In this document: positions 15,184-25,662 of the stretch, piece by piece | How positions within the stretch are numbered: the first letter of the stretch is position 1 | Layout: every line of letters starts with the position of its first letter | DNA from: Phascolarctobacterium sp. | GTDB taxonomy: Bacteria; Bacillota; Negativicutes; Acidaminococcales; Acidaminococcaceae | NCBI GenBank assembly: GCA_003150755.1 | Contig: QAMT01000002.1 | Coordinates: 310,001-374,000 of the forward strand | Reading direction: 5' to 3' | Length of the DNA stretch: 64,000 nt | Translations under genes and position numbers: made by a program | The notes under the pieces: generated by a model | Databases searched by the model: none | What the model saw: the letters and a program-made list of their open reading frames with translations, nothing else | What the model was told of the DNA's origin: nothing

Positions 15184-16134
15184 ATGTACAGAATTATGAA
15201 AAGCACAAATAACGGCATCGACGAAATGGAGCTGGACGGCCTGGAAAGAGGCTGCTGGATTGATATCGTCAGTCCCTCGCCCGAAGAACTGCACGAAATT
15301 GCCGATGCTACCGGCATTCAGATGGACTTTTTAAGCGCCGCGCTGGACGATGAAGAAAAATCCCGTATCGAAACCGAGGACGACCAGATACTGACCCTTA
15401 TCGACATCCCTGTGCTGCGCAGCAACAAGGATTACGACACGCTGCCTTTGGGCATTATCGTATCGGCAGATTACATTGTTACCGTTTGTCTGGAGCCCAA
15501 CGCCGTCATCGCTGACTTTTCTTCTTACAATTACAAAATGTTCAGCACCTTTAAAAAGACGCGCTTTTTGTTCCAGATACTTTATAAATCTGCAACGCTG
15601 TACCTTAAATACATCCGCATCATCATCAAACGCACGGACGAATTGGAGCAGCACCTGCGCCAGTCCATGGAAAACAGCGAACTGTTCAACATGCTGGATT
15701 TGCAGAAATCCCTGACATATTTTACTACATCCCTGCGCAGCAATTATATTGTAACGGAAAAGCTGCTGCGCCTGCGCTCCACCACGCAAAGCGCGCACCT
15801 CATCAAACTGTATGAGGAGGACGAAGACTTGCTGGAGGACGTTATCATTGAATACAAACAGGCTATTGAAATGGTTGAAATGTACAGCCACATTTTAAAC
15901 AGCATGATGGAAGTATTTGCCTCCATCATCAGCAACAACCTGAACCTTGTCATGAAATTTTTGGCGTCCGTGACGATTATCCTGGCTATACCGACCACTA
16001 TCGGCGGCTTGTGGGGCATGAACGTACCCGTGCCGTTTGCCGACAATCCCTACGGATTTTTAGTTATCGGCGGCACCTCGATGGTGGTGGCCGCAGCGAC
16101 CGGCTACTGGCTGTGGAAACGCCGCATGTTTTAA
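15184..16134 (+). CDS. corA: CorA family divalent cation transporter
   Basis: A 316-residue CorA-type Mg/Co channel subunit. A long soluble alpha/beta N-terminal part is followed by two membrane helices at the C terminus; the signature GMN is present in GLWGMNVPVPF (about 279-281) at the end of the first helix. The protein ends in the expected basic tail (WKRRMF). The ATG follows GGAGGGA. It is divergent from the serine operon; a small unknown gene starts 9 bases after its stop. Confidence 0.94.
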   Translation: MYRIMKSTNNGIDEMELDGLERGCWIDIVSPSPEELHEIADATGIQMDFLSAALDDEEKSRIETEDDQILTLIDIPVLRSNKDYDTLPLGIIVSADYIVTVCLEPNAVIADFSSYNYKMFSTFKKTRFLFQILYKSATLYLKYIRIIIKRTDELEQHLRQSMENSELFNMLDLQKSLTYFTTSLRSNYIVTEKLLRLRSTTQSAHLIKLYEEDEDLLEDVIIEYKQAIEMVEMYSHILNSMMEVFASIISNNLNLVMKFLASVTIILAIPTTIGGLWGMNVPVPFADNPYGFLVIGGTSMVVAAATGYWLWKRRMF

Positions 16135-16143
16135 GGAGCAGCA

Positions 16144-16377
16144 ATGAGCAAAATTTTAGCAGAACAGCTCTTGGCAGGCGTGATACTTGCCGACAACGAC
16201 AACGAAGAATACATCTACCTGCCAGGAGGCGAAGTGGGCAGCGAAGACCCGCACTGCATATTTGAACGCCAAGGCGAGCGCTGCGGCGATTTGCCGCTGG
16301 CCGACGCCGTAGAGCTTGCCAAACGCCTGCACCTATCACCCGGCAAACACCCCCAAATGGGTAATAAGGCGTGGTGA
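16144..16377 (+). CDS. Small protein of unknown function (77 aa)
   Basis: I do not recognise the family. The gene starts at ATG after GGAG, 9 bases behind corA and in the same direction, and codon use matches the core genes, so it is probably real and cotranscribed with corA. The product is soluble and acidic in its first half (DNDNEEYIYLPGGEVGSEDP) with one CIFERQGERC segment holding two cysteines eight residues apart. No signal peptide or membrane segment is seen. Confidence 0.65.
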   Translation: MSKILAEQLLAGVILADNDNEEYIYLPGGEVGSEDPHCIFERQGERCGDLPLADAVELAKRLHLSPGKHPQMGNKAW

Positions 16378-16418
16378 GAAAGTTTTAATATCATAACCAA
16401 TTAAATAAGGTATAATTT

Positions 16419-16454
16419 AAGCAGTTTGTAAATAACCTTTGCAAACTGCTTTTA
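16419..16454 (+). terminator. Terminator after the corA unit
   Basis: AAGCAGTTTG/CAAACTGCTT perfect ten-base stem followed by TTTT, about 40 bases after the small gene stop. Confidence 0.8.
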
Positions 16455-16546
16455 ATATGTAAAACCTCCTTTATCTAAAAACAAACACGATAATATCTCT
16501 GGTTTTTGATAAATACTATCAGCTTGCAAACAAAATTAATTCAGCA

Positions 16547-16575
16547 TTGATTAACTCACATATTTTAGCTATAAT
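16547..16575 (+). promoter_or_regulatory. Promoter of a predicted small RNA
   Basis: TTGATT (16547-16552), exact 17-base spacer, TATAAT (16570-16575). No open reading frame follows before the next terminator. Confidence 0.7.
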
Positions 16576-16581
16576 ATATTA

Positions 16582-16672
16582 ACAAGATAGTATTAAACTA
16601 TCAAACTAATCTTTAAATACCACATGATGGTATAAGTGAAAGCCCTACAACTTCGGTTGCAGGGCTTTCTTC
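16582..16672 (+). ncRNA. Predicted orphan small RNA, about 90 nt
   Basis: The RNA expected from the 16547 promoter has three hairpins: GATAGT/ACTATC (16586-16602), TACCA/TGGTA (16618-16632), and a terminator AGCCCTaCAAC-TTCG-GTTGcAGGGCT (16641-16666) with a UUCG tetraloop and a T-run. Only a two-codon frame is possible inside, so it is likely noncoding. Together with the corA terminator and a third hairpin at 16704-16741 this accounts for the gene-free stretch 16378-16854. Its targets are unknown. Confidence 0.6.
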
Positions 16673-16703
16673 GTTAATAAAATATGTATGATGACTAATG
16701 ATA

Positions 16704-16741
16704 ACAACGCCCGCGGATTACCGCAGGCGTTTTGTTGTTAC
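16704..16741. terminator. Hairpin terminator near the tpsA 3' end
   Basis: AACGCC-GCGG / CCGC-GGCGTT stem with a four-base loop and T-rich sequence on the plus side; on the minus side it could end the tpsBA transcript 110 bases after the tpsA stop. Confidence 0.55.
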
Positions 16742-16854
16742 CGTTTTAAACAGGCTTTTTAAATTTGCTTTTAAAACGGCTTATTAAGTTTTTGGTTTCA
16801 GTACAAAACTTTTAAAACAAAGCTTTTTAATAGAGTTTAGTGTTTGGCAAAGGA

Positions 16855-19800
16855 TTAAATCTCCATGCCGCCGTCAACAAAGTTTACTTCGGCTTTGCGT
16901 TCGCGGAAGTTTCTGTTGCGGTCAAACGGATTATCACTAAAGAGGTAATCCCAACGGTTGCTCGGCCAGTTGTCGGGCAGGTCAGGCAATACCTGGTCAG
17001 TTACGGTTAAAGTGCCGGGGTTGAAGGTAATGTTATAGTTACTCAAAAATTGCCAACCAGTTACTTTAGACCAATCAGTCTCACCACTCAAATCGTAGAA
17101 TGTACCGTTAATAAAAATGCCACCAATTACTTTTTCATAAACATCAGCTACATTAATATCAACATCACTATCGGGAATAAGCCCATAACTATAATCATCT
17201 TTAACAACATCGCCATTAACCAATGCGTCATTAATATCAGTACCAGTATAATTAGGAGTTTCGCCTAAATGAATTTCTTCACTATTAGCGTCAATGGTAA
17301 TTGTTGCTTTATCAACACGAATATCACCTGTTGCTGTATCAGCAATATAATAGTTACCTGCTTTTTCTCCCGTAAGTTTAATACCATTCAGAGAAATACT
17401 ATCGGCATATACTCCATTATTTGCTTTTACATCAGCCGTATCCCTGCCATTTTGATTTGCCGCGTATTCGCTTTCCTTAACAATAGATGTACCAGTATAT
17501 GTTAAACCTATTTCATCATCATATACAACGCCTTCAAGTTTACCAGTGTTTTCTACTGTAAATTCACCTTTACTGCCGTATTGAATAGAGGCTAAAATAT
17601 CATCTACTGTTAATTGTTTAGGTGTTACTTTAGATTTGCCTTCACTTACATTAAAAATGTAATTTTTGTCGATAGTTTCAGCATTCGCACCACTACCATT
17701 TGCATTAGCTGTCCATGTATAGCCCGTTGTGGTTACATCTTTTGTTTTACCATCTTCAGTAAAGGCGTTATCTTTTACACCACTGATTACAATATCAGCA
17801 TTAGTATAACTATCGCCATTTACCCAACCAACACTATCAACAGTATATTTATTACTATTAAATTCGTCACCGTAAATATGCGTAACATCATTTAACGTAA
17901 CAACTACCGTTACAGGAGTAACTATAGATTTACCATTATTTACAGTTACTATTTCATAGTTATTCAGATCACCGTTAGCTGTAATAGTAGCTTTAGTTGT
18001 CCACGTATATTCATCAACATTATTAGTATGAATATTATTGTCTTTCAGCGCATTATCCGTAATACCATTACCTAATGTACCGATATCTATAGTGTAATCG
18101 TCAGCATCAGCAGCATTTACCCAACCTTCAACAGTGTACGTATAACCATTTGTAGTAGGTGTGCCGTAAACATGTGTTACTTCTCCCAAATTAATTATTA
18201 ATTTTGCCTTGTCAATATTTGCAGTTAAAGCAATGTCATAACCAAGGTTATTGGGATTAAAGCTACCATCTTGACTGCCTTGGGCAATTTGTCCGGAATA
18301 CAGCCAATCTGAATACCCTCCTGCGTTAGTATGACTAATGCTTTCAATTAATTCTTTAGCATTTTGGTACGCAGTAAAATTATCCGGTGCAGTAATTGCA
18401 CCTTCAGCAATAAGCTTATCAATGTCATCATATGTAATGGATTGAGCATTGCCATTATAAACATTATTGATATATTCATTGATTTTATCAACATCGACTT
18501 TAATATTAACATCAGTCAAGAATACACTAAGAAGCGGTGTTTGATTGCCGTCATAGAATTTCCAAGTATTTTCATTTGTAAGAGAAGTATAACTACCTTT
18601 ATTATTTTTCTCTTCAGAAGAAATATATGTAATTCCATTAGTGCCGTCTGCATTTTCTTCTGTAGCAGCAGAAGTATAAGAACCGGTTACAGTGCCGCTT
18701 CCAGTACCAACCAAAGTATTTCCTTCATTGGTTACATCAAATACGCTGCTAATTTTGCCGCTATTTTCACCAACTGCATTGCCTACATTTGTAGTACCTA
18801 TAACATCCGTTGTATTATAGGCATTGCTTAATTCGCCGTCAGTAGCATTGTTACCAACCAAGCCGCCGACGTTAGTACCGCCGGTTATTGCTGCCTGCTG
18901 TGTACTACCCTGTTCAACCATAACAGTGTTAAATACCTGGTCGATTGTGCCGCTGTTGCTGCCTGCAATGCCGCCGACGTTAGTGCTATCGCCTGCGTTG
19001 ATTGCACCGGTGTTGTAGCCTGCTGTTAAGCTGCCAGTTTTTACATTATTCGGGTCACTATTATCAACAGCATTGTTGCCGATAAGGCCGCCAATGTTTT
19101 CACTAGTAACACCTTCCGAAATGCCCTTAATTTCACCAGCATCTACAATGCCGTCATTATTCTCATCAGTCCAAGTACCTACATTAATAACACCGTTGTT
19201 GTAGATTTGATATTTGTAGTAGCTGTCAGCTTCATCACGCCCGCCTTCAATTGTACCAGTATTAACACCAATTAAGCCGCCGACATTATTTATACCAATA
19301 ACAGTTGCACCAGCTTCATTTATCAAACTTGAAGTACTAATATCACCACTGTTACTACCAATCAAACCACCAACAGTACCGCCGCCAGTTACTATACCAG
19401 TGTTAGTAAGGGTAGAGTTTGTAATATTGCCTGAATTTTTACCAAACAAACCGCCGGTTACACTGTTAGTTTCACTGCCACCGATTACATTGCCTGTATT
19501 AGTAATATCTGCATAACTTATATTACCGGTATTCTCATAGAATATGCCAGCAGCGCCACCATCTTCGGCAGTTACATCGCCTTCATTTGTAACAATTAAT
19601 CTGTCATTTTCCGTACCTTGTAAAACTTTATCATTTGAATTTTCACCGATAATACCGCCAACATCAGATTTACCTGCAACAGAACCTTGATTAAGAATTT
19701 CGCCTTCAAGTTTACCAGTGCTGGTATTCTGTCCAATAATACCGCCGACATAAGACCCACCAACAGCTGTAATATCAATATCACTGGTATTAGTAGCACC

Positions 19801-22800
19801 ATTAATCAAACCGCTGTTCTGACCTACAACACCGCCAAAATATTCTGCTGTTCCTTTTACATCTTCGTTAGCGTTAAGCACTACACTGTTATTAGTATTT
19901 GCAATTATACCAGTTGACGTATTAACACCAGCTACACCACCAACATAAGTATGGCCAGTAATGCTGCCGCGGTTTATAAGGTTATCATTTTCTTCATCAG
20001 CTGTAATCGTACCAGCGTTGCTGCCAGCTATACCACCGACATATTCTACACCGGTAATAGAAGCAGAGCTGTCATTTACGAGGTCAGTTAATTCGGCACC
20101 GGATGCATTATCGCCAACCATACCGCCGACGTAGTTAGTACCGGTAATTGTGCCGTTGTTACGTCCGTTGGTTACGCTGCCGCTGTTAGAACCGACCAAA
20201 CCGCCGACATAATCACTAATGCCATTTTTAGCAGTATCATCTTCATCTTCTATATTGTTATCATCTATACCGGTAACACTCGTTGCATTAACGATATTAC
20301 TTACAACGCCGCCAGTCCATTGTTTATTATTTTCATCATAACTGCCAACATTTTCGCCAATAATACCGCCAACATTATCGCTGCCACTTACAATACTTTC
20401 GTTATAAGCACTATGCAATGTACCGTTGTTAATGCCAATTACGCCGCCGATATTGCTGCTGCCAGTATCTCCGCCATTAGTTACGCCAAGGCTGTCAACA
20501 TACTGTACTTCGCCTGTATTAACACCAACAACACCACCAAGGCCGATATCAGCTGTGTTATCTAATTTAATACCTGTTTCAACAGTTACTGCGCTGTTAC
20601 TGAAGCTGTTGCCAAGCGCACCTTTATTTGTGCCAACCAAGCCGCCAGCAATAGCAGTATTGCTACCAGCAATTACGCTACCGGTGCTTTCAACGTCATA
20701 AATGCCGTTACCGGTTAAAGTTGAAGCGCCTTCGCCACTGTTTTCAAAATTACTTGAACCATTATTTACACCAACTATACCACCGGCATTACCGCTTGCC
20801 GTTACAGTATTACCAAAAGCAGTGATATTTTCGATACGTCCGTTATTTTCGCCTGCAACTGCACCGGCGTTAGTTGTGCCGGTAAAGTTACCGCTATAAA
20901 TGTTAAGGTTTTTAACAACGCCGGTTGCCTCATCAGTTGCACCTATTTTATCAAAAATACCAGCATTACCGCTATCATTATTAACGGTTAAGCCAATAAT
21001 GCGGTTGCCGCGTCCATCAAAAGTGCCAGTAAAACCATTCTCGTTGCCAGTGCCAATAGCAACATAATCAGTTAAATCACTGGCGTTGATGTCGTTTTTA
21101 AGGGCAAAGTTGTAACCAAGTGCTTTATCATCAGCCTTTTGAATATTATTTAATTGCTCTGCATTATTTACCCAGATGTGGGTTATATCTTTTGCTGTTT
21201 TACCATTAAGATCAAGAGCATTTAATTTACCAGTAAAATCACTGCCAAATTTTTCAAGATTGAGTTCGTTGTTCTCCCACATATCAACAGTAATTTTAGC
21301 GTCTGCTGTTTCGCCAAAATTGATACTATTATCCCCTGTATTTGCAAAATGAGTTAAGAATTTATCTAACCCATTTGAAATACCATTTTCAGCCTGTACC
21401 TGCCCGATATTGGTAAGGTCAAGCACAACTTCGCTGTTCTCGCCAGTTCCGGTTAGCGATAAATTACCGCCAATATCAAGGTCACTATCCACATATACAT
21501 CGCCTGTTGCTTCAACAGTTAAATTGCCGCCGGTTGTGGTAATACCGTTTTCTTTGTTGCCGTAGTAAAGGTTGACGTTACCGGTCGCAGTTACTTTACC
21601 ATCATCGTCAGTTGCACCAGCACTTATAATAATATTGCCGTTTACATTAGAAGATTCTGTAGTATAAGCAAAACGGTCGCCAATAGTATTTAATTCAGCA
21701 CTGGGGTCATTTATTCTATTGCCAGTTTCTACAGGGCTCCAATTAGGATCTGCCGTACCTGCAATTCCCGGAATGGTTACACTTTGGCCATCTTTAGCAG
21801 ATGTTAAAGTACCGTAAATATCTACATCTCCGCCGGTAGAAGTAATTTTAATGCTGCCTGCTTCGTCCAGGGTATCGCCAGCAGAAGTTCCGTTGCCCGT
21901 TGCAGTTACATCGCCATAAATAGTAACCGTGCCATCTGCTTCAATATTAACGGATGAACCATAAATTTGCGATGCACTGCCAAAGCCAATATTATTGCCA
22001 TCTTTAGAATTGAGATTCAATACGCCGTCAGCATAAATAGTGCCGCCAAAATAGCCTGCCCCACTATTGGTATCAAAGTTATTTAAAGTTAAGCCTGCAT
22101 TATAAACTACAAGCCCGGCAGCATTGGTAATGCTTAATTCATCAGGTCCTGTGCCAAAATTAAACTCTAAATCTTTTGTTCCATTAGCATTAATAATTGT
22201 TAGCAATGGGTCGTAAGCTGTGCCGTATTGCACGGATGCCATACCGGCATCGTTTAATTTTTCAGTTGTATCATATTGATCAAAATACTGCTCGCTATTC
22301 GGCAAAAAGGCGTTTAAAATAGGGGTATCACCGTAAATACGCCAATCACCATCACCAGTTACCGCACCGCCAGTTTGGCTTGTAAAAGTTAAATTATGAC
22401 CGTAATAACTATAACTATTGCTATTACTTCTATCTGCATAATCTATTGCTTTGTTAGAATTGTCTCTACCATAACCATTTGTTCCTAATGTTGTAAAACC
22501 AAGCCCACTTTGAGGTCTAATATAATATACATTAGTTAAACGAACATCACTATCATTAATAGATCTTAATTCACCATAAATACTGCCTATATCATTATTA
22601 TTTGTATTAAGACCAATAGAACCGTTGCTTTCCTGATTTCCCGCATAAATATTTCCTGTGGTATAGGCACTGTCAATAAAAAGATCATTCTTACTACCCA
22701 TAACAGCACCAATAATGCCACCTACAGCATTATTACCTGTTGAATGTGTAATTCCTGACCCGGAATAATTCTGATTAGCCTTAAAACTACGGATAGTGCC

Positions 22801-25611
22801 AAGATTATAAATATTACTTAAACTAATTTTGCCACTGTCAACGCTTGCTGCACCAACAATACCGCCTACCTGGCTTGTACTTGTATCATGATTATATACA
22901 GTAATATTACCGGTATTAAAAGCATTATTGATACTGCCTTTATACATCCAACCGGCAATGCCGCCTGTTGCCGTATAACCATTATAAATTTCGCCATTAT
23001 TATAAGCTTTTTCTACCGTACCGGAAAGGCGTCCAACTATACCTGCTACATGGCGTGCATAGTAAGTATAAGTGTCATCGCCTATCTGCCCTTTATTATA
23101 CACGTCATAAATAAGTGCATTTGCATTAGTACCTTCGGTTGTATCACCAACAACACCGCCCATATTAACAGCATCAATATTAGAACTGTTAGTAGCTATG
23201 CGTGTTGTCCTGATATAGCCAAGGTTATACGAGCCTGCTACTTCGCCGTTATACATCATGCCAACTACGCCGCCAACGCCGGTATAGCCGCGCACATCAC
23301 CGGTGTTATAGCTGTTGGAAACAGAAGCATTTGTATAAGTACCATTTCTAAATTCTTCTAATAACGTATCGCCATTATTTCCGCTTGTATCTATCTTACC
23401 AACAACGCCGCCGACATTAGCAGCCTTGCTTATATCAAGTACATTAGTAGCATGTTCCTTATCAATATCATAAGAATGTACTGTACCGCGGTTAGCACTG
23501 CCGGTAACTTTTACATTATCGCCATCCATATAACCTACAATGCCGCCAATATTACCGATGATAAATGTTTCATTGCTATTGCCTATAGGGCGCACAGTTT
23601 CATACACAAACCCATTACCATTACGCGCGCCGGTAGCCATAATGTCGCCGCCATCATTAATGCCGTTAGTAACTGTACCACTACCGCCAAAATAACCGGC
23701 TACACCGCCAACGTTATGCGCGCCGCGGACATCGTTTTCCTGGTTAGTAGCATTAGTTATATTGGTATCAACAGCACTGCCTACAATACCGCCGACATTA
23801 CCGGCAGTATAATAAATAGTATTATCTGTAAATTCAGCGGAATTACTGCTAACATCACCAGTATTGGTTACATTTTCAATAATACTATTTTTATTATCAT
23901 AACTAGAAGAAGTACCTGCAATACCGCCTACATTGGCAACATTTACATTTTCCGTCCGTTCTCCATCGCTATTGCCATTTTTATATTGAGCACTATGATA
24001 TGTATATGTTCCTTCATCAAATCCCGTCGCTGTTACGGTGGCGCTGTTTTCGGCATTTTGTACGGTGCTGCCTTCCATATTGCCGACGATACCGCCGACG
24101 TTGTATGCGCCGGTAACATCAAGGCGGTTGTAAACAAGATTAGTTCCATCGCCAATGATGGAATTTACGGCATGACCAACCAAGCCGCCAACATTATAAC
24201 CTTTACCTTCAACATTGCCGAGGTTATAGCTATTGCCGATTAACTGACTACTGTTCATATAACCAATAAGACCGCCTGCATTGCTAACGGAACCACCATT
24301 GTTATCAGAAGTACCATTACTTGTAACAGCACCGGTATTGATTAAATTGGTAAAACTAGAATTAGTTGCAGAACCAACTATACCACCAACATCAGTATTG
24401 CCTGTTACAGCCGCGCTGTTAACAACATTGCTGATAGTTGTATTATTGGCACTGCCTACAACAGCGCCGACATTTGTGCCGCCGCTGATAGAACCACCTA
24501 CTAAAGTTACATTGTTAATGGTTGCACCATCAGTATAACCAAAAAGGCCGGCATTATCATTACCAGTAATATTTAAGCCAAAAATATTATATTCGATACC
24601 GTCGAAACTACCGGTAAAACCCTTACCTTCATTTTGAATTTCATTATTTTCATTTAGACCAATAGAAGTAAACCCAGCCCCTTCTGCTGTGCTTGTTGCG
24701 TCAATGGAATTACGCAGGGCATAGTTGCCTTTAAGGTTGGTGTTGATGGCTTGCAGTTGGTCAACATCTTCTACCCACATATAGCCATTGGCTTTTGTGA
24801 ATTTTTTGTCATTCACAGTGGCAATCTCTTCTGTAACAGTATTTGCACCAGCATAGCCAATAGCTTTACCATCATTACCTAAAGTTTCATCATAAGCATC
24901 ATAGCCGATAATAACATTATTTTCATTCGCAGTATTTACAAAAATCTTATCAGCTGATAATTTATTATCCCCATTACCATCTTTAATACGCTCGCTGTCG
25001 ATAACGATGCGCCCGTCGCCTTCAAAGGTTACTTTATTGGCGTTGATATTACCAAGGCTCATCAGTTCAGCATCAGCAGTCATTGTAGTATTTATCATCT
25101 TAGGGGTAATCTGCCCTGCAAAATCCCCCAATGCATCTTCATTTAAATATTTATTAGATACATACAAACTGCCAACGTTGATTTGTGCGCTGTTGCCGAT
25201 TTGCACGCCAGCGGGGTTAACAACAAAAATATTGCCAGCATATCCGTCATATTGTGCATTGATAGTCCCGTAAATCTGCGAAGCTGCGCCGCTGTTGACA
25301 TAGTTCAGCGTATTGAAATTTTCTTTACCAGTATAATCAAAATTAACCGTTGCACTACCGCCAACATTAAATTCGTTCCATTTAATAACGGCGTTTTGCG
25401 TACTTTGTACAACATTCATAGTTAAATTGTCAGCAGAAGTAGAAGGAGGCTTTCCACCATCTAATTCACCAGCAATTACCTTATCAAATTTAGGCAAAGC
25501 ATTATTGGCTATAACGCTGGTTGCAGCATAAATAGGCATGGTATATAAAGCTGCCGAGCCTGCAAGCAGCGCTATCAAAAGATTGCGTTTTAAACTCTTT
25601 TTATGTCCCAC
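16855..25611 (-). CDS. Giant TpsA-type exoprotein (filamentous hemagglutinin family)
   Basis: A 2918-residue secreted protein of a two-partner secretion system. It has a signal peptide (1-29, ending IYAA), then the TPS secretion domain (about 30-270) with the NPAGVQIG motif. Two large modules follow (about 279-1110 and 1477-2365), each beginning with a WV..QLQ..YAL/FALKN block and GFTGSFDG/GFTGTFDG, carrying dozens of GLUG-type repeats (NVGGIVG, YVGGVAG), and ending with W-Y-TP-L-FL. Between them lies a beta-helix stretch. Three or more MBG-like repeats (about 2470-2860) and a polar C terminus close it. No toxin domain is visible at the end. The gene is AT-rich compared with neighbours. A role as a surface adhesin is likely but inferred. 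Confidence 0.92.
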   Translation of the reverse strand: MGHKKSLKRNLLIALLAGSAALYTMPIYAATSVIANNALPKFDKVIAGELDGGKPPSTSADNLTMNVVQSTQNAVIKWNEFNVGGSATVNFDYTGKENFNTLNYVNSGAASQIYGTINAQYDGYAGNIFVVNPAGVQIGNSAQINVGSLYVSNKYLNEDALGDFAGQITPKMINTTMTADAELMSLGNINANKVTFEGDGRIVIDSERIKDGNGDNKLSADKIFVNTANENNVIIGYDAYDETLGNDGKAIGYAGANTVTEEIATVNDKKFTKANGYMWVEDVDQLQAINTNLKGNYALRNSIDATSTAEGAGFTSIGLNENNEIQNEGKGFTGSFDGIEYNIFGLNITGNDNAGLFGYTDGATINNVTLVGGSISGGTNVGAVVGSANNTTISNVVNSAAVTGNTDVGGIVGSATNSSFTNLINTGAVTSNGTSDNNGGSVSNAGGLIGYMNSSQLIGNSYNLGNVEGKGYNVGGLVGHAVNSIIGDGTNLVYNRLDVTGAYNVGGIVGNMEGSTVQNAENSATVTATGFDEGTYTYHSAQYKNGNSDGERTENVNVANVGGIAGTSSSYDNKNSIIENVTNTGDVSSNSAEFTDNTIYYTAGNVGGIVGSAVDTNITNATNQENDVRGAHNVGGVAGYFGGSGTVTNGINDGGDIMATGARNGNGFVYETVRPIGNSNETFIIGNIGGIVGYMDGDNVKVTGSANRGTVHSYDIDKEHATNVLDISKAANVGGVVGKIDTSGNNGDTLLEEFRNGTYTNASVSNSYNTGDVRGYTGVGGVVGMMYNGEVAGSYNLGYIRTTRIATNSSNIDAVNMGGVVGDTTEGTNANALIYDVYNKGQIGDDTYTYYARHVAGIVGRLSGTVEKAYNNGEIYNGYTATGGIAGWMYKGSINNAFNTGNITVYNHDTSTSQVGGIVGAASVDSGKISLSNIYNLGTIRSFKANQNYSGSGITHSTGNNAVGGIIGAVMGSKNDLFIDSAYTTGNIYAGNQESNGSIGLNTNNNDIGSIYGELRSINDSDVRLTNVYYIRPQSGLGFTTLGTNGYGRDNSNKAIDYADRSNSNSYSYYGHNLTFTSQTGGAVTGDGDWRIYGDTPILNAFLPNSEQYFDQYDTTEKLNDAGMASVQYGTAYDPLLTIINANGTKDLEFNFGTGPDELSITNAAGLVVYNAGLTLNNFDTNSGAGYFGGTIYADGVLNLNSKDGNNIGFGSASQIYGSSVNIEADGTVTIYGDVTATGNGTSAGDTLDEAGSIKITSTGGDVDIYGTLTSAKDGQSVTIPGIAGTADPNWSPVETGNRINDPSAELNTIGDRFAYTTESSNVNGNIIISAGATDDDGKVTATGNVNLYYGNKENGITTTGGNLTVEATGDVYVDSDLDIGGNLSLTGTGENSEVVLDLTNIGQVQAENGISNGLDKFLTHFANTGDNSINFGETADAKITVDMWENNELNLEKFGSDFTGKLNALDLNGKTAKDITHIWVNNAEQLNNIQKADDKALGYNFALKNDINASDLTDYVAIGTGNENGFTGTFDGRGNRIIGLTVNNDSGNAGIFDKIGATDEATGVVKNLNIYSGNFTGTTNAGAVAGENNGRIENITAFGNTVTASGNAGGIVGVNNGSSNFENSGEGASTLTGNGIYDVESTGSVIAGSNTAIAGGLVGTNKGALGNSFSNSAVTVETGIKLDNTADIGLGGVVGVNTGEVQYVDSLGVTNGGDTGSSNIGGVIGINNGTLHSAYNESIVSGSDNVGGIIGENVGSYDENNKQWTGGVVSNIVNATSVTGIDDNNIEDEDDTAKNGISDYVGGLVGSNSGSVTNGRNNGTITGTNYVGGMVGDNASGAELTDLVNDSSASITGVEYVGGIAGSNAGTITADEENDNLINRGSITGHTYVGGVAGVNTSTGIIANTNNSVVLNANEDVKGTAEYFGGVVGQNSGLINGATNTSDIDITAVGGSYVGGIIGQNTSTGKLEGEILNQGSVAGKSDVGGIIGENSNDKVLQGTENDRLIVTNEGDVTAEDGGAAGIFYENTGNISYADITNTGNVIGGSETNSVTGGLFGKNSGNITNSTLTNTGIVTGGGTVGGLIGSNSGDISTSSLINEAGATVIGINNVGGLIGVNTGTIEGGRDEADSYYKYQIYNNGVINVGTWTDENNDGIVDAGEIKGISEGVTSENIGGLIGNNAVDNSDPNNVKTGSLTAGYNTGAINAGDSTNVGGIAGSNSGTIDQVFNTVMVEQGSTQQAAITGGTNVGGLVGNNATDGELSNAYNTTDVIGTTNVGNAVGENSGKISSVFDVTNEGNTLVGTGSGTVTGSYTSAATEENADGTNGITYISSEEKNNKGSYTSLTNENTWKFYDGNQTPLLSVFLTDVNIKVDVDKINEYINNVYNGNAQSITYDDIDKLIAEGAITAPDNFTAYQNAKELIESISHTNAGGYSDWLYSGQIAQGSQDGSFNPNNLGYDIALTANIDKAKLIINLGEVTHVYGTPTTNGYTYTVEGWVNAADADDYTIDIGTLGNGITDNALKDNNIHTNNVDEYTWTTKATITANGDLNNYEIVTVNNGKSIVTPVTVVVTLNDVTHIYGDEFNSNKYTVDSVGWVNGDSYTNADIVISGVKDNAFTEDGKTKDVTTTGYTWTANANGSGANAETIDKNYIFNVSEGKSKVTPKQLTVDDILASIQYGSKGEFTVENTGKLEGVVYDDEIGLTYTGTSIVKESEYAANQNGRDTADVKANNGVYADSISLNGIKLTGEKAGNYYIADTATGDIRVDKATITIDANSEEIHLGETPNYTGTDINDALVNGDVVKDDYSYGLIPDSDVDINVADVYEKVIGGIFINGTFYDLSGETDWSKVTGWQFLSNYNITFNPGTLTVTDQVLPDLPDNWPSNRWDYLFSDNPFDRNRNFRERKAEVNFVDGGMEI

Positions 25612-25662
25612 TTTGTTTTCCTCCGTAACATATTCCGTTTTTGAAATATCGCTTAATATAAA

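Noticed and set aside
22888..24243. Long plus-strand frames opposite tpsA (157 and 263 codons)
   Set aside because: Shadow frames produced by the repetitive codon pattern of the GLUG repeats; low-complexity proteins rich in Ile, Thr, Ala and Asn with no binding sites.
16855..25611. Regularly repeated short sequences resembling a CRISPR or minisatellite array
   Set aside because: The repeats are degenerate coding repeats (VGGIVG-type) in one frame, with no fixed spacer length and no cas genes.
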